A DNA stretch of 64,000 bases. It comes from Prorocentrum cordatum (taxonomy: Eukaryota > Sar > Dinophyceae > Prorocentrales > Prorocentraceae). A program made the translations under genes and the position numbers. The notes under the pieces were generated by a model. It saw only the letters and a program-made list of their open reading frames with translations, searched no databases and was not told the origin of the DNA. The stretch is from positions 169,290 through 233,289 of the forward strand of contig CAUYUJ010005769.1 in NCBI GenBank assembly GCA_963575745.1, written 5' to 3'. This document shows, piece by piece, positions 20,977 to 32,511 of the stretch (position 1 is the first letter of the stretch; every line of letters begins with the position of its first letter).

Positions 20977-21834
20977 GTGCCTCAAGAGTCGCAGCCCGCC
21001 GAGGCCCCCGAAGGTCGCTCCCCGCCGGGGCGGCGGCTCCTCTTGAGAGATCCCCGCCCTGTGTAGCCCTCTCGGGCGAAGCCAGGGCGACTCGTCGTCA
21101 GACGACGCCAGGACGACTCGTTCTCGATCCACCTTCGCCCGATTATGTCCTCAGGAGATATAACCGGGCGAAGAGGAATCGAGAATGCCTGAGATCCAGC
21201 AGCTCTGGAGGGCGTCTCGGGCGCCGCGGCCTTGCCAGAGCCTTCCGGAACGCTCTCCTCCTCGTCCCAGCCCCGTCCGACCACTCCTGGGACCTCGGGG
21301 TGCGTTCTGACCATGCTACCGAGAGGAGAACCCGTCCGTGGTGACGGGGGCCCTCCGGGACGAGCAGCGGCATCGGTATCTCCGTTTGCTCAATCGAGGG
21401 CTGCAGCAGTGGGACTGAGACGATTGCAACTGCTCTGACCTACTCGGATCCCAAAGCGATCTTCAAAATTTCGAGGGGCCTTGCCGAAAACCAGGCCTGG
21501 GTTTCTACATGCTGGCGGTGAACCGTTCACCTTGGTTACCGCCACATCGGGGGCGACGATGGGGGCGAATAGCCCAGGGGGAGAGCAATCCGTGTATCCA
21601 AGGGCGCCGATGGTCCATGCCTTCGGCGCCGATCCCGGGCGAATACGTGTACAGTAAGAGCTCGACCACAAGAAACCTTCTACAAGCAACCCAACCCTGG
21701 GTCCCCAGGACGTCCATCGATCTGTGGTGTGGGAACTTTCCAGGGCAGAACCATCGAAGCCCAAGAAACCCAGGGCACACTGGAAGCGAGTGTGGGGGTT
21801 CCTGGCATGAGGTTCTTCACCAGAGACAAAAGGA
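20977..21834. other. No supported gene
   Basis: GC-rich, with overlapping frames on both strands and no recognised content. Confidence 0.4.
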
Positions 21835-21980
21835 CCACTACCACCAGCTGGGGGGGTGGCTGCCCCACCCTCTCGAGCTGGTGGCACCTCGTTCCGGGCA
21901 TGCCTCCAGAGAGTACCCGGAAGGAGGTGCCACCAGCTCGAGGGGAGGGAGCGGCCACGCCCCTAGCTGGTGGTAGTGGT
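21834..21980. mobile_element. Foldback element with ~60-bp arms
   Basis: Left arm starts ACCACTACCACCAGCT and continues to CTCGAGCTGGTGGCACCTC. The right arm is GAGGTGCCACCAGCTCGAG running to AGCTGGTGGTAGTGGT. The arms are imperfect in the middle. No coding content and no clear target duplication. Confidence 0.75.
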
Positions 21981-22136
21981 ACAATTGCCTCTCCTGAGTT
22001 CTAATGCATTCGCTCCCCTCGTCGCCTCCGACCATTGGCCCTCCGAGCCTCCTGGCCTCGCGGTGGCTCCTCTGGCACGGGGAGGCGCCCGACCCGGGTG
22101 GGCGCCCAGGGGATCTGAGACAGGACGCTGCGAAGC

Positions 22137-22390
22137 AGCTCCTCCTCCTCCTCCTCCTCCTCCTCCTCCTCCTCCTCCTCCTCCTCCTCCTCCCTCCTCC
22201 TCCTCCTCCTCCTCCTCCTCTCCTCCTCCCTCCTCCTCCTCCGCCTCCTCCTCCTCCTCCTCCTCCCCTCCCCTCCTCCCCCTCCTCCTCCCTCCTCCCT
22301 CCTCCCTCCTCCCTCCTCCCTCCTCCCTCCCTCCTCCTCCTCCTCCTCCTCCTCCTCCTCCTCCTCCTCCTCCTCCTCCTCCTCCTCCTC
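22137..22390. repeat. (TCC)n pyrimidine tract
   Basis: Nearly uninterrupted TCC with CTCCC variants; it directly abuts R3 copy 2. Confidence 0.95.
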
Positions 22391-22502
22391 CATTCCCCGT
22401 GCACGTTTCGATTTCGCGCGCTGGTTCTTCGCAAGAGGATCAGGGATGCTTCCCGATGGCCCTCGCCGAGGAAGGGTGCAAAAACGTCCGAGCGATGCCA
22501 GA
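22391..22502 (+). repeat. Interspersed repeat family R3, copy 2
   Basis: Matches 19411-19525 (cattccccgtgcacgtttcg ... cgtccgagcgatgccag). Confidence 0.7.
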
Positions 22503-22573
22503 AGCCCTGTAGCTGCAGCGCGTTTGGCGGCATCCCCGTCTAAGCCTCCGATCGCCAGCGCAGTCACCCTCTT

Positions 22574-22687
22574 GGGCGCCCGAGTTATCCGGGGTAACTC
22601 GGGTCCGGGGTAACTCGGGTTTGGATTCCCGAAAAAGGAACCCGAGTTATCCCTGACCCGAGTTACCCCTGATGATTCGGGGCTCTG
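22574..22687 (+). repeat. Hairpin element family H1, isolated unit
   Basis: Same block order as the cluster at 13208-13612: gggcgcccgagttatccggg, GGATTCCCGAAAAAGGAACC, GATGATTCGGGG. Confidence 0.8.
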
Positions 22688-22852
22688 ACCCTCTGCCTAG
22701 CCGCCGACGCAACAGAAATTTTTCGAGGCGCAGCGAGCCTGGACGGCCCCGGGGCCCGAAACTGGGCGGCGACGCCCGGCGGGAGCAGGAGGCCACGCCC
22801 GGCACTCGGGGGAGATGGCGCCGGCACTCGGGGGAGACCTGCCCCCGGTCGG

Positions 22853-23175
22853 GCGTCGGCAGAACTGGGTTTACGGGGACCTGGTATCCCAGACCCCCTC
22901 GAGTCATGAAAAAATCACGACGGGAGGCTTTTCCCTATTTGCGGCCTCCGGGGGCCCTCACCGGGCCTCGGGAGCGTCAAAAAACGACTCAGGACGAAAA
23001 ACCGGTCATAGGGAAAGGATCTGGACCTCTGGGGGGCGCGTCATGAAAAAATCATGACGTCGGGGGTCTGGTATTAGTGATGTGTACTAGGGGACGCCCC
23101 CCCGCCCCGTTCCACGAACCGGAGCTGCCGTCGCCTGCAAAAACACGAGCTGCGGCAGACCTGGTTCAGTGCCTC
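22853..23175 (+). repeat. Interspersed repeat family R1, copy 2, split by an M4 element
   Basis: The left part (gcgtcggcagaactgggttt ... cctggtat) and right part (from 23072, tattagtgatgtgtactagg ... gacctggttcagtg) together align with 14625-14829. The inserted 183 bp between them is M4 copy 3. Confidence 0.8.
22888..23071 (+). mobile_element. TIR element family M4, copy 3, nested
   Basis: CCAGACCCCCTCGAGTCATG ... GGGGGTCTGG, inserted in R1 and flanked by TAT (22885-22887 and 23072-23074), a possible 3-bp target duplication. It is more diverged internally than copies 1 and 2 are from each other. Confidence 0.8.
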
Positions 23176-23334
23176 TGACCAATTTCTCGGCTGCACGCAA
23201 GAGTGACCCTGGGCAGGAGTGACCTTTGGTGCGCGGCTTTTTGGGGGCCGCGGGGGTGGCCAGACACAGGCGCGCAAGACGCCACCAGCGCATCGCGTTC
23301 GGCGGTCGGGGAACCCCAGTGCGCCCGCACCAAA

Positions 23335-24240
23335 AGTCGCTCCGGCGAAGGGTCCCTCTTACGTCTAGTCGAATTTGGGGGCTCCGAGGCCCTATCACTA
23401 CCCGGGCCCCCTTACCTCGGGAGCGGCCAAGAGGGGGGTGTCCAAGGGGGGGTGCAAATCATGGCCGGCGGCATGTGCGCGGCCCAGGGAGGGGGGCCAG
23501 GGACGCAATGAAACAAGGAGAGGCGCCATGAAGTCTGGGAGATACCATGGCCCACGCCGTGAGATCCCCCCCCCCCTATAGTCATCACCCCTTCTTTTCC
23601 GCCCCCGATTACCTGGGGTCCTGGCTACACCCGACCCCGGGACTGCCGGTCCTCCAGCGAGACCTGCCCCCGGGACTGCCGGTCCAGCTTGGCGTAGCTC
23701 CGGCGAAGGGTCCCTCTTACGTCTAGTCGAATTTAGGGGCTCCGAGGCCCTATCATTAACCGGGCCCCCGATTACCTGGGGTCCTGGCTACACCCGACCC
23801 CGGGACTGCCGGTCCTCCAGCGAGACCTGCCCCCGGGACTGCCGGTCCAGCTTGGCGTAGCTCCGGCGAAGGGTCCCTCTGACGTCTAGTCGAATTTAGG
23901 GGCTCCGAGGCCCTATCATTAACCGGGCCCCCTTACCTCGGGAGCGGCCAAGAGGGGGGTGTCCAAGAGGGGGGGGTGCAAATCATGGCCGGCGGCATGT
24001 GCGCGGCCCAGGGAGGGGGGCCAGGGACGCAATGAAACAAGGAGGGGCGCCACGAAATCTGAGAAATACCATGGCCCACGCCATGATATCCACCCCCCCC
24101 TATAGTCATCACCCCCTCTTGTCCGCCCCCGATTACCTGGGGTCCTGGCTACAGCTACACCCGACCCCGGGACTGCCGGTCCTCCAGCGAGACCTCCCCC
24201 CGGGACTGCCGGTCCAGCTTGGCGTAGCTGTTGCGGATGT
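23335..24240 (+). repeat. Local tandem and segmental duplications
   Basis: The block ccggcgaagggtccctct begins at 23342, 23700 and 23863. The block gtgcaaatcatggccggcgg begins at about 23452 and again at about 23976, each followed by ~110 nearly identical bases. The block gactgccggtcctccagcga recurs near 23640, 23800 and 24170. Stepwise unequal duplication is the simplest reading. Confidence 0.85.
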
Positions 24241-24376
24241 GGTCCTGGCGGGGGGTCTCGCCGCGTCTCGGCCTGCCGTGCCGGCTGCTCGTGCCCCATC
24301 CATCGCGGCGCCTGCACGCCTCGTCCTGCGCCCTCCTCCTCTCTGCCTCTCCTCCCTCTCCTCCCTGCTCGTGCCT

Positions 24377-24505
24377 CCTCTGGCGCCTCCTCCTCCTTCT
24401 CCTCCTCCTCCTCCTTCTCCCCCCTCCTCCCCCTGCTGAGTCCTCCTCCTCCTTCTCCGTCGCATCGCTCCTTCTCGCTCCTCCTCGCTCCTCCTCAACG
24501 GCGCA
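24377..24505. repeat. Imperfect (TCC)n tract
   Basis: CTCCT repeats with interruptions. Confidence 0.8.
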
Positions 24506-24589
24506 CCGGGTCCGGGGGCCCGGGGCCGGGACCCCGACCGCAAATGTGGGCTCCGGGGGGCCCGGAGGCTCGTCGGACCGCCGGACGCC

Positions 24590-24870
24590 GTCCAAGATCG
24601 TTGCAGGCGGCTTCGGAACGCGCTCCGATGGCTCCAGATGCCTTCCAAGACGCCTGTCATGACACCAAGAAGGTCCCGGAAGCCTCCAAGACGCTCCGAG
24701 AGGCAACCCAAGAGAGGCCCAAGAAGCAAAAATCGTGCCATTCCTATGGGAAAACGTATATTTTTCGCATGTTCGCCTCTTGGGCTTTCACCGCGTCCAA
24801 GACGGCCCAAGAGGCGCCCAAGACGGTCTACGAGGCCTCCGGGAGCGCTCCAAGGCTGCGCACGAGTGGC
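24590..24870 (+). repeat. Degenerate CAAGAnGGCCC repeat, region 2
   Basis: Blocks such as caagacggcccaagaggcgc and ccaagacgctccgagaggca. Related to region 1 at 19880-20435. Confidence 0.7.
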
Positions 24871-25229
24871 CCGCGCGCGCGCGTGTGCTGCGCGCGCGTC
24901 TCGGTTCTAGCAAGATGTTGCGACGTTCTGGGGTTTGAAGCATCGGAGCGCACAACAACTTCTATAAATCATGATCACTGAGCAAACAAGTCCTCTCGCT
25001 CCCTCACTTCTCCACGCTCCTTTTGGCTGTCAACGGGGAGCACATTCTACGCGGCGGGAGAGCTGTTGCGGGCGCGGTGGACGTGTTCCACTCGGCGTGC
25101 AACAATTAAACAATTAAACATACAGCTGGCCGCAGGAGTAAAGAAGAAATCCGCATGATCCCACTTGGTCTGGATACCCCTTTGTTTCCCCACATCCAAC
25201 ATGGTAGTGCTGTTTTCTCTGAACACCCC

Positions 25230-25333
25230 CGCGAAGGAACATCACACTTCACCCCCTCTCCTCCCCACTCACCCACGCACACACACAGTCACACACGTAT
25301 CATCATCAGCATCAGCAGCAGCAGCAGCAGCAG

Positions 25334-25415
<82 letters not shown>

Positions 25416-25416
25416 G

Positions 25417-25475
<59 letters not shown>

Positions 25476-25985
25476 AATCATCATCATCATCATAACATTC
25501 ATCATCATCAATATCATCATCATCATCATCATCATCTCATCCCCCTTATCATTCATATCATCATCATCATTATCATCATCATCATCATCATCATCATCAC
25601 ATCATCATCTTATCTATCATCATATATCATTAATCATCTTAATCATATCATATCATCATATCATCAATCATGATCTATTCATCATCATCTCATATCATCA
25701 TTTCATTATCATCTCATCAATCAACATCATATCATCATCATCATCATTATTCATCTACCATTCTTCCATCATGGATCACTCACTATCACTCACTGAACAT
25801 CAAGTGATTGTTCTTGTGATGCATAGACTTATTCCTCATGAGCATCATTCCCTTACACGCTCACTCTCATCACCATCGTCACCATTACCATCATCATCAC
25901 CATCATCACTCTCACGCTCGCAAACTCGCACACTCACGCTCTCGTCAATAACATGATGGTGACAATGATCATCATCATAATCACC
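25230..25985. repeat. (ATC)n/(CAT)n microsatellite with (CAG)n and CA-rich start
   Basis: An ACACACACAGTCACACAC stretch, (CAG)6-8, then about 600 bp of ATC repeat that becomes irregular to the right. All His/Ile/Ser- or Met/Asp-rich frames are artefacts. Confidence 0.95.
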
Positions 25986-26047
25986 CTCCCCCACACCCAT
26001 ACCCTCATGAGTACATCAGGGGTGGACTTCGTCAAGCTAGAGAATGG

Positions 26048-26135
26048 AGGGAATCTCAGGCGGGAGCATCGTCTGTGAGTGAATTGCGATCAAGCCTCAG
26101 GCGGGAACCCCTCCCTATGGGGCCCGCAGCTCACG
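26048..26135 (-). repeat. Inverted half-unit of the 160-bp satellite
   Basis: Reverse-complement match to the satellite's cccgcctgagacttcctc ... cacagacga part (gaatctcaggcgggagcatc, then ctcaggcgggaacccctccc). It adjoins the (ATC)n tract, as the main array adjoins (GAT)n. Confidence 0.75.
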
Positions 26136-26306
26136 TTTTTTACCTAACAGCTTTCGCTGATAGGTTTCTAGTGGGATCAAAAGAGAACATCTTGACGCCC
26201 CAGGGGGGTCTGGGCGGGATCCGGACAAGGAACCGGACAAAAGTGCAGCCCCAGGAATCCTTAGGAATCCTTGGGAATTCTTAAGAATCCTTAGGAACCC
26301 AGTCCC

Positions 26307-29300
26307 AGAACACCACTCCCAGGCACAATTTTGAATGCCCGGAGCAAACTGTAGGCCACTTCGTGTTCTTCGTGTTCCCACAACACCATTCCAAGGCCAC
26401 ATTTGGAATGCCCGGATCCAACTGTAGGCCACTTCGTGCTCTTCGTGATCCCAGAACACCATTCCAGGGCCACATTTTGAATGCCCGGAGCCAAACTGTA
26501 GGCCACTTCGTGTTCGTGATCCCAGAACACCATTTCAGGGCCACATTTTGAATGCCCGGAGCCACCTGTAGGCCACTTCGTGTTCTTCGTGTTCCCAGAA
26601 CACCATTCCCAGGCCACATCATGAATGCACGGAGCCAACTGTAGGCCACTTCGTGTTCTTCGTGTTCCCGGAACACCATTCCTGTACCATATTTTGATTG
26701 CCCGGAGCCAACTGTGGGCCACTTCGTGATCTTCGTGTTCCGAAAACGCAAGTCCTGTGCCATATTTTGAATGCGCGAGCTGAGGCAGGCTGAGGCCGAG
26801 GCACGCTGAGACTGAGGCAGGCTGAGGCTGAGGCTGAGGCACGCCGAGGCAGGCTGAGGCTGAGGCTGAGGCAGGCTGAGGCTGAGGCAGGCTGAGGCTG
26901 AGGCTGACGCAGGCTGAGGCTGAGGCATGCTGAAGTTGAGGCTGAGGCAGGCTGAGGCTGAGGCAGGCCGAGACTGAGGCTAAGGCAGGCTGAGGCTGAG
27001 GCTGAGGCTGATGCAGGCTGAGGCTGAGATTCTGACGCTGAGGCTGAGGCAGTGGCTGAGGCTGAGGCTGAGGCAAGCCGAGGCAGGCTGAGGCTGAGGC
27101 TGAAGCTGAGGCAGGCTGAGGCTGAGGCTGAGGCTATGGCTGAGGCTGAGGCAAGCTGCGGCTGAGGCAGGCTGAGGCTGAGGCTGGTGCAGGCTGAGGC
27201 TGAGGCAGGCTGAGGCTGAGGCTGGGGCAGGCTGAGGCTGAGGCTGAGGCCGAGGCAGGCTGAGGCTGAGGCCGAGGCAAGCCGAGGCAGGCTAAGGCTG
27301 AGGCTGAGGGTGATGCTGAGGCAGGCTGAGGCTGAAACAGGCTGAGGCTGAGGCTGAAGATGAGCTGAGGCTGACGCAGGCTGAGGCTGAGGCAGGCTGA
27401 GGCTGAGGCTGAGGCTGAGGCAGGCTGAGGCTGAGAGGCTGACGCTGAGGCTGAGGCAGGCTGAGGCTGAGGCTGAGGCTGAGGCAGGCTGTGGCTGAGG
27501 CTGAGGCAAGCCGAAGCAGGCTGAGGCTGAGGCTGAGGCTGAGGCAGTGGCTGAGGTAAAGGCAAGCTGCGGCCAAGGCATGCTGAGGCTGAGGCTGATG
27601 CTGAGGCTGAGGCTGAGGCAGGCTGAGGCTGAGGCTGATGCAGGCTGAGGCTGAGGCTGAGGCTGATGCAGGCTGAGGCTGAGGCAGGCTGAGGCTGAGG
27701 CTGAGGCCAAGGCTCAAGGCAGACTGAGGCTTTGGCTGAAGCAGGCTGAGGCTGAGGCTGAGGCTGAGGCTGAGGCAGGCTGAGGCTGTGGCTGAAGCTG
27801 AGGCAGGCTGCGGTTGAGGCTGAGGTGAGGGATGACGGTAAGTGCGGCTGGGGAGGCTGAGGCTGAGGTGATTGCAGGCTGAAGCTTTTTTTTAGGAGGC
27901 AGAGCTGAGCCCGAGGGCTGGCAGAGGCCTGAGGCTGAGGCGATGGCGAGGGTGATACGGCTGAGGCTGAGAGGCTGTTTGCAGTCTGAGGCTGCTGAGT
28001 CTGAGGCATGAGCTGAGGCTGGGGCAGGTTGAGGCTGAGGCTGAGGCAGGCTGAGGCTGAGGCCGAGGCAAGCCGAGGCAGGCTGAGGCTGATGCTGAGG
28101 CTGATGCTGAGGCAGGCTGAGGCTGAGACAGGCTGAGGCTGAGGCTGAGGCAGGCTGAGGCAGGCTGAGGCTGAGGCAGGCTGAGGCTGAGGCCGAGGCA
28201 AGCGAATCCTTCGGAATCCTTAGGATTCCCTAGGAATCCTCAGGAATCCGTCGGAATCCCTAGGAATCAGGATTCCTAAGGATTCCAAAGGTTTCCTATG
28301 GATTCCTAAGGATGCCTAAGGATGCCTTAGAAATCCCCAGGAATCCTTAGGATTCCATTGGATCCGAAGGCCGTTGCCGCTGCGACTGTCATTGCGAATG
28401 CGACTGCGACTGCTAGAACAGCAGAATTCTACAACTGGATTCTCACCTGAATCTTAATGAGAATGCTTGCAGATATACTTACTAGACTCGCGGGTCCATG
28501 ATGAACCATGTCCCCAGAAGGCTTTCTGAGGACATGGTTTGTTGGGGTGTGTTGGGGGGTCTTTTGGGCGTTCCCTGGGGGCCCCTTGGGGGCCTCCGGG
28601 AACTCTCGGGCCCATGATGAACCATGTCCCCGGAAGGTTTTCTGGGGACATGAGTTCTTGGGCTGTGTTGGGAGGCCTCTTGAGCGTTCCCTGGGAGCCC
28701 CCTGGGGGTATCTTGGGGCTTCCTGGGGGCCTCTTAAGCGCCTCACGGGGCTTCGTGGGAGCCTCTTGGTGGCCTCCGGGGGCCTACAGGCGACCAATTG
28801 GGCCAGAGACCTCGAAATATCTGTTGGCGGTCCCCCTCTGGGCCCTCTCTTGGGGAGCTCTTCGGGCATAGTTGGGTTGTCTGGGGAGCCTCCTGGGCCG
28901 TCTTGGGGCCCTCTTCGGGGCCTCGTGGCCCGTCTTGGAGCGATTTGAAAGGCCTCCGAGCGAGGCCGTGAGGGAGCGCTGGGAAGCGGGGAAAGCGAGA
29001 ACGCCAAAATCCTTCAAAAACCCCATCCGAAAATGAGTGAATCTTGCCTTCCAGGGCCTTCTTGGGGAGCCTCTTGAGTCCGTCCTGGAGCGTATTGGAG
29101 TCCTCGTCGGCCGTCTTGAGGGCAGCTTGGGCGTCTTCGGAACCTCTTGGGACCGTCTTGGGCCCTCTCGGGACCTCCATTAGCCTGTCGTGGCCTGCTT
29201 CGGGGCGGGCCCGGGCCGCCTCGAGACCCCTCTGGCCTTCTCTTGGCGCGCTCTTGGGGCACACTTGGGTTGTCTGGAGAGCATCCTGGGCCGTCTTGGG

Positions 29301-31480
29301 GCCCTCGTCGGGGCCTCGTGGGCCTTCTTGGAGCGATCTGAAGGGTCTCCGAGACCGTGAAGGGAGTGCTGGAAAGCGGGAAGAGCGACAACGCCAAAAT
29401 CCAAAACACCTAAGGGAACTGGGGCTCAGGCTCAGGGGGGAGGGGGGGGGGCGAGGCGGACGAACCACCACGAGCCACGACGGAAGTAAAGGGTTCTGCG
29501 GCCCATGGGGGCTGCCCTGGGAAGCCTGGACGGAGGAAGGCTCCCAAGGGGGGGTGGCCCAGGGGAGCTGGGGCTCAGGCTCAGGGGGGGGGGGGAGCCA
29601 CGACAAAAATAAAGGGTTCCGCGGCCCAGGGGGGCTGCCCTGGGAAGCCTGGACGGAGGGGGGGTCCCAAGGGGGAGTGGCCCAGGGGAGCTGGGGCTCA
29701 GGCTCAGGGGAGGGGCCGAGGGGGACGAACCACCACGAACCACGACGAAAACAAAGGGTTCCGCGGCCCAGGGGGGCTGCCCTGGGAAGCATGGACGGAG
29801 GGGGGGTCCCAAGGGGGAGTGGCCCAGGGGAGCTGGGGCTCAGGCTCAGGGGGGGGGGGCCGAGGGGGTCGGACTACCACTAACCATGAACCACGACGAA
29901 AATAAAACATGTCCGAGCTCTAGAGCACAGCTGTGCAAGAGAACCCAAGGGGGGGTGGCACAGGGAAGCCGGGGCTCAGGCTCAGAGGGGGGCGACGAGG
30001 GGGACGAACCACCACGAGCCACGACGAAAAATAAAAGGTTCCGCGGCCCAGGGGGGCCGCCCTGGGAAGCCCGGACGGAGCAAGGCTCCCAAGGGTGGGT
30101 GGTGGGGGCTGGTCGGGCCAGGGGGGGTGACGAGGGGGACGAACCACCACGAGTCACGACGAAGAATAAAAGGTTCCGCGGCCCAGGGAGGGCTGCCCTG
30201 TGAAGCCTGGACGGAGGGGGGATCCCAAGGGGGGGTGGCCCAGGGGAGCTGGGGCTCAGGCTCAGGGGGGGGGGCGAGGGGAACGAACCACCACGAACCA
30301 CGACGAAAATAAAAAAGTTCCGCGACCCAGGGGGGCTGCCCTGGAAACAAAGACGGAAGGGGGGGTCCCAAGAGGGGGTGGCCCAGGGGAGCTGGGGCTC
30401 AGGCTCAGGGGGGGGGGTCGGATAGGGGGGAGGGGTCCCAAGGGGGTGTGGCCCAGGCCCAGGGAAGGGGCCAAGGGAACGAACCACCACGAACCACGAA
30501 CCACGACGAAAATAAACATGTCCGAGCTCTAGAGCACAGCTCTAGAGCACAGCTTTGCAAAATGATAAAGGGTTCCGCGGCCCAAGGAGTCTGCCCTGGG
30601 AAGTCTGGACGGAGGGGTGGCCCCAAGGGGGGGTGGCCCGGGGCTCAGGCTCAGGGGGCGAACCACCACGAGCCACGACGCAAATGAAAGAGTTCCGCAG
30701 CCCAGGGGGGCTGCCCTGGGAAGCCTGGACGGAGGGGGGGTCCCAAGGGGGTGTGGCCCAGGGGGAAGCCTGGACGGAGCAAGGCTCCCAAGGGGTGGCT
30801 AGGGGGAGCTGGGGCTCAGGCTCAGGGGGGGGGCCGAGGGGGACGAACCACCACGAGCCACGACGAAAAATAAAGGGTTCCGCGGCCCAGGGGGGGGCTG
30901 CCCTGGGAAGCCTGGACGGAGGGGGGATCCCAAGGGTGGGTGGGGAGCTGGGGCTCAGGCTCAGGGAGGGGCCGAGGGGGACTCACCACCACGAGCCACG
31001 ACGAAAAACAAAAAAGGTTCCGCGGCCCAGGGGGGCTGCCCTGGGAAGCCTGGACAGAGGGGGTTGTCCCAAGGGTGGGTGGCCCAGGGGAGCTGGGGCT
31101 CAGGCTCAGGGGGGAGGGGCCGAGGGGGACGAACCACCACGAACCACGACGGAAAGAAAGGGTTCCGCGGCCCAGGGGGGCTGCCCTGGGAAGCCTGGAC
31201 GGACGGGGGGGTCCCCAGGGTAGCTGGGGCTCAGGCTAAAGGGAGGGGAGGCCGAGGGGGGCGAACCACCACGAGCCACGACGAAAATAAAAGGTTCCGC
31301 GGCCCAGGGGGGCTGGCCTGGGAAGCCTGGACGGAGGGGGGGTCCCAAGGAGGGGTGGCCCAGGGGTTCAGTTTCCCGTTCCCGGTTCCCGGTTCCCGGT
31401 TCCCCGTCCCCGGTTCCCGGTTCCCGGGTTCCGGGTTCCGGGTTCCCGTTTCCCGGTTCCCTTCACTATTCCTCCATAGT
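26307..31480 (+). repeat. Segmental duplication, copy A (~5.1 kb compound repeat block)
   Basis: Contains, in order: six or seven ~70-bp units (26307-26775; gaatgcccggagccaactgt, aggccacttcgtgttcttcg); a (GAGGCT)n-like hexamer field (26776-28202); a short palindromic field of GGAATCCTTAGGATTCC type (28203-28365); a CTTGGGGGCCTC-type field (28500-29345); about 12 units of a ~140-bp repeat (29411-31365; gttccgcggcccaggggggc, ctgccctgggaagcctggac); and a ttcccggttcccggttcccg field (31366-31470). Copy B at 32512-37435 repeats the same order. All long frames inside are repeat products with no domain content. Confidence 0.95.
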
Positions 31481-31735
31481 GCGAGGAGGAGGAGGAGGAA
31501 GGAGGAGGAGGAGGAGGAGGATATTACTATTGCGATGATTATTCTTATTATTCCTATTAGTCTTATCATTCTTCTTAATATTATTCTTTTTCTGATGAGT
31601 ATTATTATTATTACTATTATTATTATGGTTCTGATTATTATTCTTCGTATTAGTTTTCTTCTTATTCTTATTATTAGTATTATTCGTCTTAGTCGTCTTG
31701 TTCTTCCTCTTGTTATTCCTCCTCCTCCTCCTCAG

Positions 31736-31770
<35 letters not shown>

Positions 31771-31796
31771 GCATCATCATCATCCTCGTCATCATT

Positions 31797-31827
<31 letters not shown>

Positions 31828-31973
31828 GCAGCATCATCAGCATCATCATCATCATCATCATCATCACCACCACCATCATCATCAATATCATCATCAATAT
31901 CATCATCATCATCATCAGCAGCATCATCATCATCATCATCAGCATCATCCTTTCCTCCTCCTCCTCCTCCTCC

Positions 31974-32006
<33 letters not shown>

Positions 32007-32016
32007 GCATCACCAC

Positions 32017-32091
<75 letters not shown>

Positions 32092-32362
32092 TCCTCCTCC
32101 TCCTCGCTCCTACTCCTCCTCCTCCTCCGCCTCCTCCTCCTCCTCCTCCTCCTCATCCTCCTCCTCCTCAGCATCCTGCCTCCTCTTCTTTTCTTCCTCC
32201 TCCCTCCTCCTCCTCTTCCCCTTTCTTCCTCCTCCTTTCCCACCGCCTACTCCTCCTCCTCCTCATCTCCTCCCTCCTCCTCCTCCTCTCATCAATCTCA
32301 GGCAGATCATCATCATCATCATCATCATCAGCATCATCATCATCCATAATCATCATCATCAG

Positions 32363-32410
<48 letters not shown>

Positions 32411-32424
32411 ATCATAAGCATAAC

Positions 32425-32509
<85 letters not shown>

Positions 32510-32511
32510 GT
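31481..32511. repeat. Mixed microsatellite spacer between the two block copies
   Basis: (GGA)n, then an irregular ATT-rich field (31520-31720), then (ATC)n and (TCC)n runs. The left edge is the right end of copy A and the right edge is the left end of copy B. Confidence 0.95.

Noticed and set aside
26619-28201. Long minus-strand Gln/Pro/Ala/Ser/Leu frames (and the twins at 32168-34338)
   Set aside because: Direct translation of the (GAGGCT)n hexamer field; the length reflects a repeat period divisible by three.
29044-31239. Gly/Trp/Pro-rich frames resembling a collagen- or adhesin-like protein
   Set aside because: Units vary in length by non-multiples of three, and frames switch between units, so no continuous protein repeat is maintained.
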